This document shows, one piece after another, positions 1 through 6,632 of a stretch of 10,035 nucleotides of DNA (the stretch's first letter is position 1; every line of letters begins with the position of its first letter). A model generated the notes under the pieces. It had not been told where the DNA came from. It searched no databases and was given only the letters and a program-made list of their open reading frames with translations. A program made the translations under genes and the position numbers. The stretch is from Thermoplasmata archaeon (GTDB lineage Archaea; Thermoplasmatota; E2; UBA9212). The stretch lies in assembly GCA_013329495.1 (NCBI GenBank), contig DUKC01000184.1, forward strand, positions 1,353 to 11,387, written 5' to 3'.

Positions 1-354
1 GAAACAGGCTTTGGAGTAGCAGGATTAACCGAGAACCAGGCAGTAAAGGAAGGATTTGATATTGTTACTGGTGCTTTTGAAGGTATTGACAAACATCCAG
101 GAGCACTATCCAGTACACATAAACAGATGGTGAAACTGATCGTTGCCCGGGAGTCAGGCGTTATACTTGGCGGAGAAGTTATAGGTGGACCAAGTACTGG
201 AGAAATAACAAATCTAATCGGGCTTGCCATTCAAAACAAAATGACTATAAATTCTATTTTGACTGTCCAGATTGGAACTCATCCGTTACTTACTGCACCA
301 CCAACTGCATATCCCATCATCAAGGCTGCGGAGGTTTGTTGCAAAGCAAATTAA
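1..354 (+). CDS. FAD-dependent pyridine nucleotide-disulfide oxidoreductase, C-terminal part (NADH oxidase-like)
   Basis: Partial gene: frame 1 is open from the first base and stops with TAA at 352-354, giving the last 117 residues. The visible part is the C-terminal dimerisation domain of the pyridine nucleotide-disulfide oxidoreductase family: an AGLTENQA segment near fragment residues 7-14, then RESGVILGGEVIGG, a GE..NLIGLAIQ helix, and a closing QIGTHPLLTAPPTAYP motif with the conserved His-Pro at fragment residue 94. Dihydrolipoamide dehydrogenases have a His-Pro plus a catalytic Glu (HPTLSE type). Here the Glu position is not kept, so an archaeal NADH oxidase or related FAD/NAD(P)H oxidoreductase is more likely than lipoamide dehydrogenase. 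The FAD- and NAD-binding domains lie outside the window, so substrate and redox cysteines cannot be judged. Confidence 0.85.
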   Translation, partial: ETGFGVAGLTENQAVKEGFDIVTGAFEGIDKHPGALSSTHKQMVKLIVARESGVILGGEVIGGPSTGEITNLIGLAIQNKMTINSILTVQIGTHPLLTAPPTAYPIIKAAEVCCKAN

Positions 355-410
355 AATGAAATGATATATTAATCATCAATGCATCCCCTTTATATAACAT
401 CCCTTAGAAC

Positions 411-424
411 TCTTTTTCTTTCGT
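411..424 (+). terminator. T-rich tract after the oxidoreductase gene
   Basis: A pyrimidine run containing TCTTTTTCTT lies about 60 bases after the stop of the upstream oxidoreductase. Archaeal termination commonly uses T-rich tracts in the non-template strand without a required hairpin. No strong stem precedes it, so this is a weak call. Confidence 0.3.
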
Positions 425-444
425 TACATTAATACATCACCTCG

Positions 445-452
445 TTTATATT
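445..452 (+). promoter_or_regulatory. TATA-like box before the GC-rich island
   Basis: TTTATATT lies in an AT-rich stretch (about 30% GC) directly before a sharp rise in GC. A start site about 25 bases downstream would fall near 474-478, just before the first small hairpin of the island. No convincing reading frame follows, so if the promoter is real the product would most likely be a non-coding RNA. Confidence 0.3.
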
Positions 453-479
453 TTTATCGGCAAGGGCTTAATCCACAAA

Positions 480-700
480 CATTCCTTGGTGCTCGAAGCA
501 CAATGTGGTAAGTGGTTGAAGGACCCCCAATCAGCAGCGTGTTCGTGTCTTCGCTACTTCATCCAAACTCCTCGCTTCGCTCGGAACTTAGCATGCACCG
601 ACATCATTATCCGAGCGCACGGGCGAACTCTGGCAAGGGGACACCACGAAGAAAAGCAGTCTGCCTCGGTAGTAAGAAGATAGGAGCGAGACTGATTTAT
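480..700 (+). other. GC-rich intergenic island, candidate structured RNA or element remnant
   Basis: This is the main content of the 437-base gap between the oxidoreductase fragment and the flavoprotein gene. GC is about 52-55% from 481 to 660, against about 28-35% in the preceding 120 bases. Possible helices seen by eye: 486-492/498-503 (GTGC-TCGAA-GCAC with two extra T-A pairs and a bulged G); 542-547 with 645-650 (TTCGTG/CACGAA), which encloses 578-584 with 611-617 (CGCTCGG/CCGAGCG, 7 bp); and 657-662 with 689-694 (CAGTCT/AGACTG). A mirror-symmetric CTCGCTTCGCTC sits at 571-582. Two short frames cross it (from 486 and 512), but neither has a ribosome binding site or a recognisable protein motif. 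It does not match RNase P RNA, SRP RNA or tRNA as far as can be told by eye. It may equally be the remnant end of an insertion element. Confidence 0.3.
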
Positions 701-742
701 AGGCGGATATGGAAGAATTGATTTTTAAACGATTTGAAAAAC

Positions 743-750
743 TATTATAA
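743..750 (+). promoter_or_regulatory. TATA-like box of the flavoprotein gene
   Basis: ATTATAA lies about 45 bases before the ATG at 792. Initiation about 25 bases downstream would give a leader of about 20 bases that carries the G-rich Shine-Dalgarno-like site at 780-786. This arrangement also argues against the in-frame GTG at 756, which would lie upstream of the transcript start. Confidence 0.4.
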
Positions 751-791
751 GCAGTGTGAAGATATGCTCTCAGGCAAGCGGGGGGTCAAGT

Positions 792-1973
792 ATGATGTTT
801 GACGTTTGTATCGTGGGAACCGGACCTGGTGGGCTTCAATCAGCGGTACTGCTTTCTGAAAGAGGCGTGCGTCCGTTGGTTCTAGAAAAACGCAAGAGGG
901 TGACCGATTCATTCTGTGGTGAACTTGTCGGGAAGAAAGTGCTAACATTAGCAAAAATACCGGAGAGCTCGGAACTAGTAACCAATCGAATTCTTAGAAC
1001 TACCGTTATCAATTTAGATACGGGCCACAGCATAGATATCCCAGAGAAAACCACAGGTGACGCATATCTGCTAGATGAGAATAAGTTTCAGACATATCTG
1101 AAAGATGTTGCAGAATCTAACGGTGCGGAGTTCAGGTTTGCAGAGAGAGCGAGCTCCGTGATAAAAAGAGATGGGTTTGTGAGGGGCATTAGAACCACAA
1201 GAGTCGCATACAATACGCCAATCACTATAGGTGCAGACGGTGCAAGATCTACAGTTGCCTCAACATCCCACTTTCCGTTATCAGATTTTAAAACTATGCC
1301 CTCTTTCAGGTTCAAGCTGGAAAATTGTAAGGGATTAGATGTGAGCTGTGCGCATTTTTATTTAAGTAAAAAAATCGGATTGGGGTATCTATGGCTTTAT
1401 CCTCGAAGCGAGAGAGAATGCAACGTTGGTATCGGGTCCCCATTCCCCAACCAAATGGGATTAATTCTGAGAAAATTCATCGATAAAAAGGCGGAGTTCG
1501 CATCTGCAAAGATAATTGACAGAAACGGTGACAGAATACCCTATACAGGTTTATTACCCAAATTTGTCGATAATGGTGTCGCGCTTGTCGGCAACTCCGC
1601 GGGTCAGGTGAGTAATTTATTGGGTGGTGGTGTGGAAACGACCCTAACTGGCGCTACGCTGGCGTCGCGTGTGGTGATGAACGCTCTCGAATCGCAGGAT
1701 TATTCAGCGCGCCAACTCGCCAGTTATGAGAAGGAGTATAAGCGCAATTACGCGGGAAAGAAAGTTCAAACTAGCGCGAAACATCTCTCGGGCATAATTG
1801 AGTTCTCAAAAAAAAGAGACGTGTTCGGTTATTTGGATGAGATTTTCAGCATTGTAAGTGTGGCTAAAATCACAAAAACTGTTTACGGCGAGTTCTCTAT
1901 TTTCTTTATATTGTCGCTAATGGTCAAACATCCCAAGTTTGTGCTCAAACTACTTATAGATTACTACCTCTAG
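792..1973 (+). CDS. Geranylgeranyl reductase family FAD-dependent oxidoreductase
   Basis: The 393-residue protein matches the geranylgeranyl reductase branch of the PHBH-like flavoproteins, which in archaea saturate the isoprenoid chains of membrane lipids. Order of motifs: Rossmann FAD-binding VGTGPGG (residues 8-14), an FCGELVGKK segment (41-49) at the place of the family's conserved CGE/CG motif, the DENKFQTYL segment (95-103), IGADGARS (146-153), and the second FAD motif VALVGNSAGQV followed by LLGGGVETTLTGA (about 263-288). The C-terminal 100 residues are helical and hydrophobic at the end, fitting a membrane-lipid substrate. The family usually has GDAAG where this protein reads GNSAG, so a conserved Asp is Asn. 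ATG 792 is chosen over the in-frame GTG 756 because a GGGGGGT site ends about 5 bases before it and the Rossmann motif then starts near the N terminus; ATG 795 is a close alternative. Not every member acts on lipids, so the substrate is inferred. Confidence 0.85.
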   Translation: MMFDVCIVGTGPGGLQSAVLLSERGVRPLVLEKRKRVTDSFCGELVGKKVLTLAKIPESSELVTNRILRTTVINLDTGHSIDIPEKTTGDAYLLDENKFQTYLKDVAESNGAEFRFAERASSVIKRDGFVRGIRTTRVAYNTPITIGADGARSTVASTSHFPLSDFKTMPSFRFKLENCKGLDVSCAHFYLSKKIGLGYLWLYPRSERECNVGIGSPFPNQMGLILRKFIDKKAEFASAKIIDRNGDRIPYTGLLPKFVDNGVALVGNSAGQVSNLLGGGVETTLTGATLASRVVMNALESQDYSARQLASYEKEYKRNYAGKKVQTSAKHLSGIIEFSKKRDVFGYLDEIFSIVSVAKITKTVYGEFSIFFILSLMVKHPKFVLKLLIDYYL

Positions 1974-2087
1974 TTTTGAGTTCCAAATCGGAATACAAAA
2001 AGGGGATAATCAAATTTGTTGACGAAAATTCTGTTGTGTTTTATGCACTTATGCCTTTTAGAGGGAGGAGCAGGATCAATAGAGATC

Positions 2088-4070
2088 TTACGGCAATTTT
2101 CCTAGTTCTTCGAGCTCATCGGCAACATCCTTTAGGCCAAGCTCCTCTAATTTTTCTCTGGTAGGCCATCCTGTGCACTTGTCCCAGCCTCTCCTTTCAT
2201 AATACTTGTCCATAAGAGATCGAAACTTGTTGGGATCTATCGTATGCGGAGTATTCGCTTTAGGTTGAAAATCGGGCTGCTCATAGTATGGGATAACACT
2301 CTCATCGTGTTTCCTTGTTCGCCCTTGCCTAACATGTATCGCCCTCATAAGGTTGAAGCATCTCTCAGCGTCTTTATATAGATCTTTAAAAGAACGTTCG
2401 ACGCCAGTTACGGCTGAATACAACCTTGCTAAGGCTGTGTAATCGCCGGCATGATACCCACCACCCTCTTCTTTCCAGAGCAATGGACCGTCAAAGTACG
2501 CTTGATCGCAAGCCACCATGCAGTTTTTTAGCATTGAGGCATGGTCGTGCCAGATCGCAGGTATTTCTTTGTCTTTATATCCTAACTCAGGAGTTCTGAA
2601 ACCGGCCACCGCGTTCTCTGTTCCATACAGTTCCTTTGCCACTCTCTTTAGCTCGTTATACGGCATTTGGCCACCAAACCACTCTTTGACTGGCATGGAC
2701 AAATTCTGACAAAAACCATGGGTGCTGTTCATGGGGTCCCTTCCTCGGATCGCCCAGATAAGAGCTGAAACAATCCACATAGGATAATAGATAAAATGCA
2801 ATTCCCTCCCATCCCAGTGAGAAGCGTAACCATGTTTGTATATCATTTCTGCTTCTTTGACACCACCGATCTTTTCCGCGGCTCTCGGCACTCCTTCTGC
2901 AAATACGTTTCCAAGGCCTTCTCGATTAGTCACCTTCCTAAAGAAGTCGAACCAAAACTCGGGACTCATTCCAAGATGGCTTCCCAACCACATGTCACCT
3001 TTCCGAAGAACGTCTATCGGCTCCCCCATCACCTCATCCATCACACCGTCTTCCTTGCATCTCGCAAACCAGCCCGGAAAACCAATGTTTGCCTCCCAAT
3101 GGTTTAATCCCAACTGATTCATGTATTGGGCTAGCTCAAACTGGATTTCAAAACGTTCGTGTTCACTCATGCCTTCCCTAGTAAACTTGCATTTAATGGC
3201 ATCAGCCACGCACGTTTCCATGCCTGAAACAGTTTTTTGGCCAGTCTGACAACAAGGAACATCTTTGAAGCATCTTGCAAAGTTCAGCCTGCAAAACATG
3301 CAGGATATGCTGCCTGCTTTGACTGTTGATTTGCATCCGAATTTTTTGTCATTTACTTTTCCGAGGGTTCCGACTTTCCCGTATTCACGTTTTATCTTTA
3401 AGGATTCTTCAATGAGTCTGCTTGGATTTGCAACGGATATCCTTTTACTGCCACCCCTTGCTGCTACCGCTTTCAGATTTTTTGATCCCATAACCGCTCC
3501 AAATCCGCCTTGCCCTGATGCGTTTTCCGTGTTTGAGTTTATTATGCTCCACCTGACGAGGTGTTCACCGGCGGGACCTATGGCCGCAATAGTGGTCTCG
3601 TTCCCGTACTTTTTCTTTATCGATTTTTGTACAGCAAAGGTGTCTAGACCCCACAACTCTTTGGCATCTTTCAACTCAGCGTGTCCATCTTCTATGAAAA
3701 TGTACCTGGGCTTCTCCGCTTTCCCTCTTATCACGACCGCATCATAACCTGCAAACTTAAGCTTTTGACCGAGGTCTCCGCCCATTCCTGAATCACATAC
3801 CCAAGGTAAGGGATATCCCTGCGGGGCAATTCCTGCTATTTCTAACCTGCCTGAGGATGGGGCGGGCGTGCCACCGAGCGGTCCGGTTGCAAACACCAAA
3901 ACATTTTCAGGGTCGAACTCTAGGGTTTTACCGGAGGTTAGGTCCCATATGATCCCGAGAGCCATTCCATATCCTCCTATAAATCTTGGTACGTATTTCT
4001 CAGAACTTTGCTCAATTATACTTTCTTCCGAAAGATCAATCACCAAGTATTTTCCCATGTAACCTTTCAT
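2088..4070 (-). CDS. Tungsten-dependent aldehyde ferredoxin oxidoreductase, catalytic subunit
   Basis: This 660-residue protein belongs to the aldehyde ferredoxin oxidoreductase (AOR) family, which oxidises aldehydes or related carbonyl compounds to acids with a tungsten bis-pyranopterin and one [4Fe-4S] cluster. The N-terminal cofactor-binding domain (about 1-205) carries GPLGGTPAPSSGR (63-75), SGMGGDLGQKLKFAGYDAVV (94-113), NSNTENASGQGGFGAVMGSKNLKA (178-201) and IAAIGPAGE (161-169). Cysteines C257, C260 and C267 plus C517 or C521 are the candidate cluster ligands. The first group reads CxxCx6C, not the usual CxxCx3C. ATG 4070 is chosen because GGAG lies just before it inside the end of the ferredoxin gene; an upstream in-frame ATG at 4166 would overlap that gene by 95 bases. 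Stop-to-start spacing to the iron-sulfur gene is one base, so the two are co-transcribed. The pair resembles WOR5 of Pyrococcus, AorAB of Aromatoleum and BamBC. The exact substrate cannot be told. Confidence 0.94.
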   Translation of the reverse strand: MKGYMGKYLVIDLSEESIIEQSSEKYVPRFIGGYGMALGIIWDLTSGKTLEFDPENVLVFATGPLGGTPAPSSGRLEIAGIAPQGYPLPWVCDSGMGGDLGQKLKFAGYDAVVIRGKAEKPRYIFIEDGHAELKDAKELWGLDTFAVQKSIKKKYGNETTIAAIGPAGEHLVRWSIINSNTENASGQGGFGAVMGSKNLKAVAARGGSKRISVANPSRLIEESLKIKREYGKVGTLGKVNDKKFGCKSTVKAGSISCMFCRLNFARCFKDVPCCQTGQKTVSGMETCVADAIKCKFTREGMSEHERFEIQFELAQYMNQLGLNHWEANIGFPGWFARCKEDGVMDEVMGEPIDVLRKGDMWLGSHLGMSPEFWFDFFRKVTNREGLGNVFAEGVPRAAEKIGGVKEAEMIYKHGYASHWDGRELHFIYYPMWIVSALIWAIRGRDPMNSTHGFCQNLSMPVKEWFGGQMPYNELKRVAKELYGTENAVAGFRTPELGYKDKEIPAIWHDHASMLKNCMVACDQAYFDGPLLWKEEGGGYHAGDYTALARLYSAVTGVERSFKDLYKDAERCFNLMRAIHVRQGRTRKHDESVIPYYEQPDFQPKANTPHTIDPNKFRSLMDKYYERRGWDKCTGWPTREKLEELGLKDVADELEELGKLP

Positions 4071-4071
4071 T

Positions 4072-4530
4072 TTACTTCTCCTTTTTTCGAACGTATGAGA
4101 GAGCCTCATTGGGACATATCTCCACGCATTTTGGGTCTCCTCCGCAGAGATCGCACTTGATAGCAATTCCTCTCTTTGAGTCGAAGCTTATCCTTGGGGG
4201 TTTGAACGGGCAAGCTTCTATGCATTTTTTGCAGCCGTTGCATTTCTCGGGGTCTATGCATCTTGCACCGGTTTTGTTGTCGATGTAAATCGCATCGACA
4301 GGACAAGCATAGTAACACTTAGGATTGGCACACTGAACACAAAACGCAGGCTTCCCCTTGTTTACCTCTTCAAAGCCACCGCTAATCCAGAATATTCTGC
4401 TAAGATCATAGCCTATTACGCCCTCATGGTTGAGAGGACATATCAGCAAGCATGCTTGACAGCCAATGCAATAATCCGGACGGAATTTAATCCATCCCTT
4501 CCTTTCAATTTTTTGGGGCTGGCCTGACAT
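4072..4530 (-). CDS. Four-cluster [4Fe-4S] electron-transfer subunit of the aldehyde oxidoreductase
   Basis: The 152-residue protein is a polyferredoxin of the HycB/DMSO-reductase iron-sulfur-subunit type. It has four cysteine groups: C21-x2-C24-x2-C27-x3-C31-P; C64-x2-C67-x4-C72-x3-C76-P; C97-x2-C100-x2-C103-x3-C107-P; and C126-x2-C129-x5-C135-x3-C139-P. Sixteen ligands are enough for four [4Fe-4S] clusters; C91 is extra. There is no signal peptide or Tat motif, so it works in the cytoplasm. It lies directly upstream of the AOR catalytic gene and shares its transcript, so it most likely carries electrons from the tungsten subunit to ferredoxin, NAD(P) or a membrane complex. The start ATG at 4530 lies about 26 bases after a TATA-like box, so the transcript may be leaderless or nearly so, although an AAGGGGA element also lies just before the ATG in the DNA. 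Confidence 0.93.
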   Translation of the reverse strand: MSGQPQKIERKGWIKFRPDYCIGCQACLLICPLNHEGVIGYDLSRIFWISGGFEEVNKGKPAFCVQCANPKCYYACPVDAIYIDNKTGARCIDPEKCNGCKKCIEACPFKPPRISFDSKRGIAIKCDLCGGDPKCVEICPNEALSYVRKKEK

Positions 4531-4552
4531 TTATTCCCCTTATTATGCCCAA

Positions 4553-4560
4553 GATATAAA
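4553..4560 (-). promoter_or_regulatory. TATA-like box of the ferredoxin-AOR operon
   Basis: On the minus strand TTTATATC sits inside a T-rich stretch, centred about 26 bases before the ATG at 4530. Archaeal TBP boxes direct initiation about 25 bases downstream, so the mRNA would begin at or next to the start codon. Confidence 0.5.
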
Positions 4561-4622
4561 AAATTAATGATTGAACTCGAGACATTGTCGCTGTCCCTGC
4601 CATTTTTCTTCTTTGCTGAGTT

Positions 4623-4672
4623 TTGCAAAAGAGTGTATTTCATAACTACTCGTTGATGTATCTCTTTTGCAA
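4623..4672. repeat. Perfect 11-bp inverted repeat
   Basis: TTGCAAAAGAG at 4623-4633 is answered by CTCTTTTGCAA at 4662-4672, all 11 pairs perfect, with 28 bases between. The left arm also lies in a 10-bp palindrome TTTTGCAAAA (4621-4630). It lies 93-142 bases upstream of the ferredoxin start. It could be an operator for a dimeric regulator bound at two sites or a cruciform or RNA hairpin; nothing in the sequence decides between these. Confidence 0.6.
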
Positions 4673-4721
4673 CTGTCTTCAGTCTTGGGAGGCGCATACA
4701 GTTCTAATGATCTGAGTTAAA

Positions 4722-4769
4722 GTGGAAGAGAACCTTGCCCACGCATCTTTTTATCCCTTTTTCTTCCAC
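4722..4769. repeat. 11-bp inverted repeat with one G-T pair
   Basis: GTGGAAGAGAA at 4722-4732 pairs with TTTTCTTCCAC at 4759-4769, ten Watson-Crick pairs and one G-T, with a 26-base loop. It lies 50 bases to the right of the other inverted repeat, with a similar arm length and loop length. Transcribed rightward it ends in a T-rich stretch (TTATTTCCTTTTTC), so a terminator role is possible, but no gene precedes it on that strand. Confidence 0.5.
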
Positions 4770-5035
4770 ATTATTTCCTTTTTCTAACTTTAAAGCTAAA
4801 ACTTTGAGAATTTGTTAGAATGAAAAGGGAATTAAAAACAATAAAAATGAATGAAGTTATGAGAGATAGCAAAGAGGGATGAATAGGAGGTTTAATAAAA
4901 GAAGTGTAAGCGGAAACTAAAGTGGAGAAGTCTAGTCATTTCGCGGAGGAGATAAAGAAGAGATAGGGGAACCATACCGCTAACTTTAAAAAACAAAAAG
5001 AAGATTATTAAAAAGCTAATCAGAGGAAGAGCCGG

Positions 5036-6241
5036 ATGATAAAAAGGATAGAAGAATACGAAGAGATTGCTGGAGAGAAAACCGTTAATCACATTTATGA
5101 AGAAGCAGTGCCTCTTTTGGGAAAGCATATTTTACACATAAATTCTACTTATCAAGGAGGCGGGGTAGCGGAGATGCTGAACTCCCTAGTATTGTTGATG
5201 AATTCGATCGGAATCGATGCCGGTTGGAGAATCCTGCACGGGACCCCGGATTTCTTTGAGATCACCAAGAAGTTTCATAACGCTCTTCAGGGAAGGAAGA
5301 TAAACCTATCAAAAATGAAGAAACGAATTTATCTAGCTCAAAATGAAAATTTTTCCATTTTTACGCATATTGACCATGATGCGGTCATAGTTCACGACCC
5401 CCAGCCTTTGCCCATGATAAATTTTTATGGGAAAGATTGTTGCTCCTGGATTTGGAGATGTCACATCGACGTTTCTCAGCCTTGGCAGGATATGTGGGGG
5501 TATTTGAAGAGGTTTATCACAAAATATGATGCTATGGTCGTTTCTCACAAGCGTTACATGAAAAAAGAGCTAAAAGTGCCTCAACACGTTATAATGCCTA
5601 GCATCGATCCACTATCAACTAAAAACGAAAAGATTACAGACAGGACCATATCCAAGTATTTGTCGAAGAATCAAATTGATCGGGATAAACCCATAATTGC
5701 ACAGATATCGAGATTTGATAGATGGAAAGATCCAAAAGGTGTGGTTAAAGTTTATAAGAGAGTGAAAAAGGAAGTTGATTGCAGGTTGGTCCTATTGGGT
5801 TCTTTCGCGTCTGACGATCCAGAAGGAAAAAAGATTTATGCGGAGACAAGAAAGGCAGCCTTGGATGATGAGGACATAATCTTCGTAACCAATGCAACGG
5901 AAATCTTGGTCAATTCTGTTCAAAGAGCGGCTAGCGTTGTCTTACAAAAATCTCTAAAAGAAGGATTTGCATTAACCGTATCAGAGGCTCTGTGGAAAGG
6001 AACTCCAGTGGTGGCATCGAATATTGGAGGCATAACCCTGCAGGTGATCGATGGGGAGAATGGGTATCTTGTTGATCCTTTTGATTACAAGGGCTGTGCC
6101 GATAGGGTGATAAAGTTGTTGAAGAACCCGGAAAAAGCGAAGGAAATGGGACAGAAAGGCAGAGAGCATGTAAAGAAAAATTTCCTGATTACGAGACAAC
6201 TGCTGGATTGGCTTAGATTGCTTAGGATTTATATCCACTAG
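5036..6241 (+). CDS. treT: Trehalose synthase, glycosyltransferring (GT4 family)
   Basis: The 401-residue protein matches TreT, the retaining GT4 glycosyltransferase that joins glucose from an NDP-glucose donor to free glucose to give trehalose, known from Thermococcus and Pyrococcus. Diagnostic segments: HINSTYQGGGVAEML (34-48), FHNALQG (80-86), VHDPQP (119-124), WRCHID (140-145), MPSIDPLS (187-194), QISRFDRWKD (223-232) and the GT4 EX7E signature EGFALTVSE (E309 to E317), then GTPVVASNIGGI. Length is close to the roughly 410 residues of characterised TreT proteins. The start ATG has GAGGAAG about 10 bases upstream. The protein is cytoplasmic, without membrane segments. No sugar transporter or trehalose catabolic gene lies beside it, unlike the Thermococcus trehalose/maltose transport cluster, so synthesis of a compatible solute is the likelier role. 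A related trehalose phosphorylase activity is the main alternative. Confidence 0.92.
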   Translation: MIKRIEEYEEIAGEKTVNHIYEEAVPLLGKHILHINSTYQGGGVAEMLNSLVLLMNSIGIDAGWRILHGTPDFFEITKKFHNALQGRKINLSKMKKRIYLAQNENFSIFTHIDHDAVIVHDPQPLPMINFYGKDCCSWIWRCHIDVSQPWQDMWGYLKRFITKYDAMVVSHKRYMKKELKVPQHVIMPSIDPLSTKNEKITDRTISKYLSKNQIDRDKPIIAQISRFDRWKDPKGVVKVYKRVKKEVDCRLVLLGSFASDDPEGKKIYAETRKAALDDEDIIFVTNATEILVNSVQRAASVVLQKSLKEGFALTVSEALWKGTPVVASNIGGITLQVIDGENGYLVDPFDYKGCADRVIKLLKNPEKAKEMGQKGREHVKKNFLITRQLLDWLRLLRIYIH

Positions 6242-6281
6242 AATGCAGGTCAGAATCAAAAGAGGGAGTGATTTAAGATTT

Positions 6282-6322
6282 GTGCGGGGGCTTTTAGGCC
6301 CTATCCCCCACCCAGTTTTTTT
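6282..6322 (+). terminator. Candidate terminator of treT
   Basis: GGGGG at 6286-6290 pairs with CCCCC at 6305-6309 around a 14-base loop; an alternative inner pairing is GGGC/GCCC (6288-6291 with 6298-6301). Six bases after the stem comes a run of seven T (6316-6322). It lies about 45-80 bases after the treT stop. Confidence 0.5.
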
Positions 6323-6552
6323 AGGAAAACTATGGAAGCCTCACATTGTATATTTCCTTCTTACTACCTTCTTACTATCTATAAAGCTTTTTAATTTTTG
6401 TAGTTTAGAAGGCAAAAGGAAGGATTTGTACGAAAAGAGGAACATAGCTAGAAAACATTCTTTTAAGCTTAAACGCTTCATTTTCCTATTAGAGAATTGA
6501 TTCTTTCAATTAAAACTTCATCAACAATAACGCTACTAATTCTTCGAGTTCT

Positions 6553-6614
6553 TCCTAGTGATCTAGGATTAGTACGAGCGAGTAACATAACTCCAGCACT
6601 TACGAGTGACTGGG
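6553..6614. repeat. Two tandem short hairpins
   Basis: Hairpin one: TCCTAG (6553-6558), loop TGAT, CTAGGA (6563-6568), six perfect pairs. Hairpin two: CCAGCACT (6593-6600), loop TACG, AGTG then CTGG (6605-6613) with one bulged A, eight pairs, plus a possible G-T closing pair at 6592/6614. They lie about 20-80 bases after the stop of the minus-strand regulator and could shape the 3' end of its mRNA. No T-run follows on the minus strand, so a classic terminator is not shown. Confidence 0.4.
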
Positions 6615-6632
6615 AAACTGATACAATTCCAT

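Larger units (their letters stand above)
4531..5035. other. 505-base divergent intergenic region with two inverted repeats
   Basis: The gap separates the minus-strand ferredoxin-AOR operon from treT on the plus strand. Besides the ferredoxin TATA box it holds two inverted repeats (4623-4672 and 4722-4769, listed separately), a 20-codon ATG frame at 4820-4882 without a ribosome binding site, and a free Shine-Dalgarno-like TAGGAGG at 4884-4890. The stretch 4800-5035 is A-rich and purine-rich on the plus strand. A TTTAAAA element near 4985 is a possible treT promoter. A minus-strand frame at 4443-4697 overlaps the ferredoxin start and shows no protein motif, so I do not call it a gene. Confidence 0.6.
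6242..6632. other. 391-base convergent gap with hairpins
   Basis: This region lies between the ends of treT and the minus-strand regulator. It holds the treT terminator candidate and two tandem small hairpins near its right end. An ATG frame at 6243-6500 begins one base after the treT stop but has no Shine-Dalgarno site and codes a peptide without recognisable features, so I take it as chance. Confidence 0.6.

Noticed and set aside
486..721. Two overlapping short frames (65 and 69 residues) in the GC-rich island
   Set aside because: No ribosome binding site, a TTG start in one of them, no recognisable motif, and composition set by local GC. A non-coding explanation fits better.
756..791. GTG start giving 12 extra residues on the flavoprotein
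   Set aside because: The extension puts the Rossmann motif unusually far from the N terminus, lies before the expected transcript start, and lacks the G-rich site found before ATG 792.
4071..4166. Upstream ATG extending the AOR protein by 32 residues
   Set aside because: It would overlap the ferredoxin gene by 95 bases, and the extension does not resemble an AOR N terminus; MKGYMGKYLVIDLSE does, and GGAG precedes it.
4443..4697. 84-residue minus-strand frame overlapping the ferredoxin start
   Set aside because: It reads the well-supported ferredoxin N terminus in another frame and crosses that gene's promoter; no motif.
6243..6500. 85-residue frame beginning right after treT
   Set aside because: No Shine-Dalgarno site, no domain, and it runs through the likely treT terminator.
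6545..6625. Possible C/D box guide RNA because of AGTGATCT and CTGA words
   Set aside because: The C box does not match RTGATGA, and no internal C'/D' pair with proper spacing is visible.
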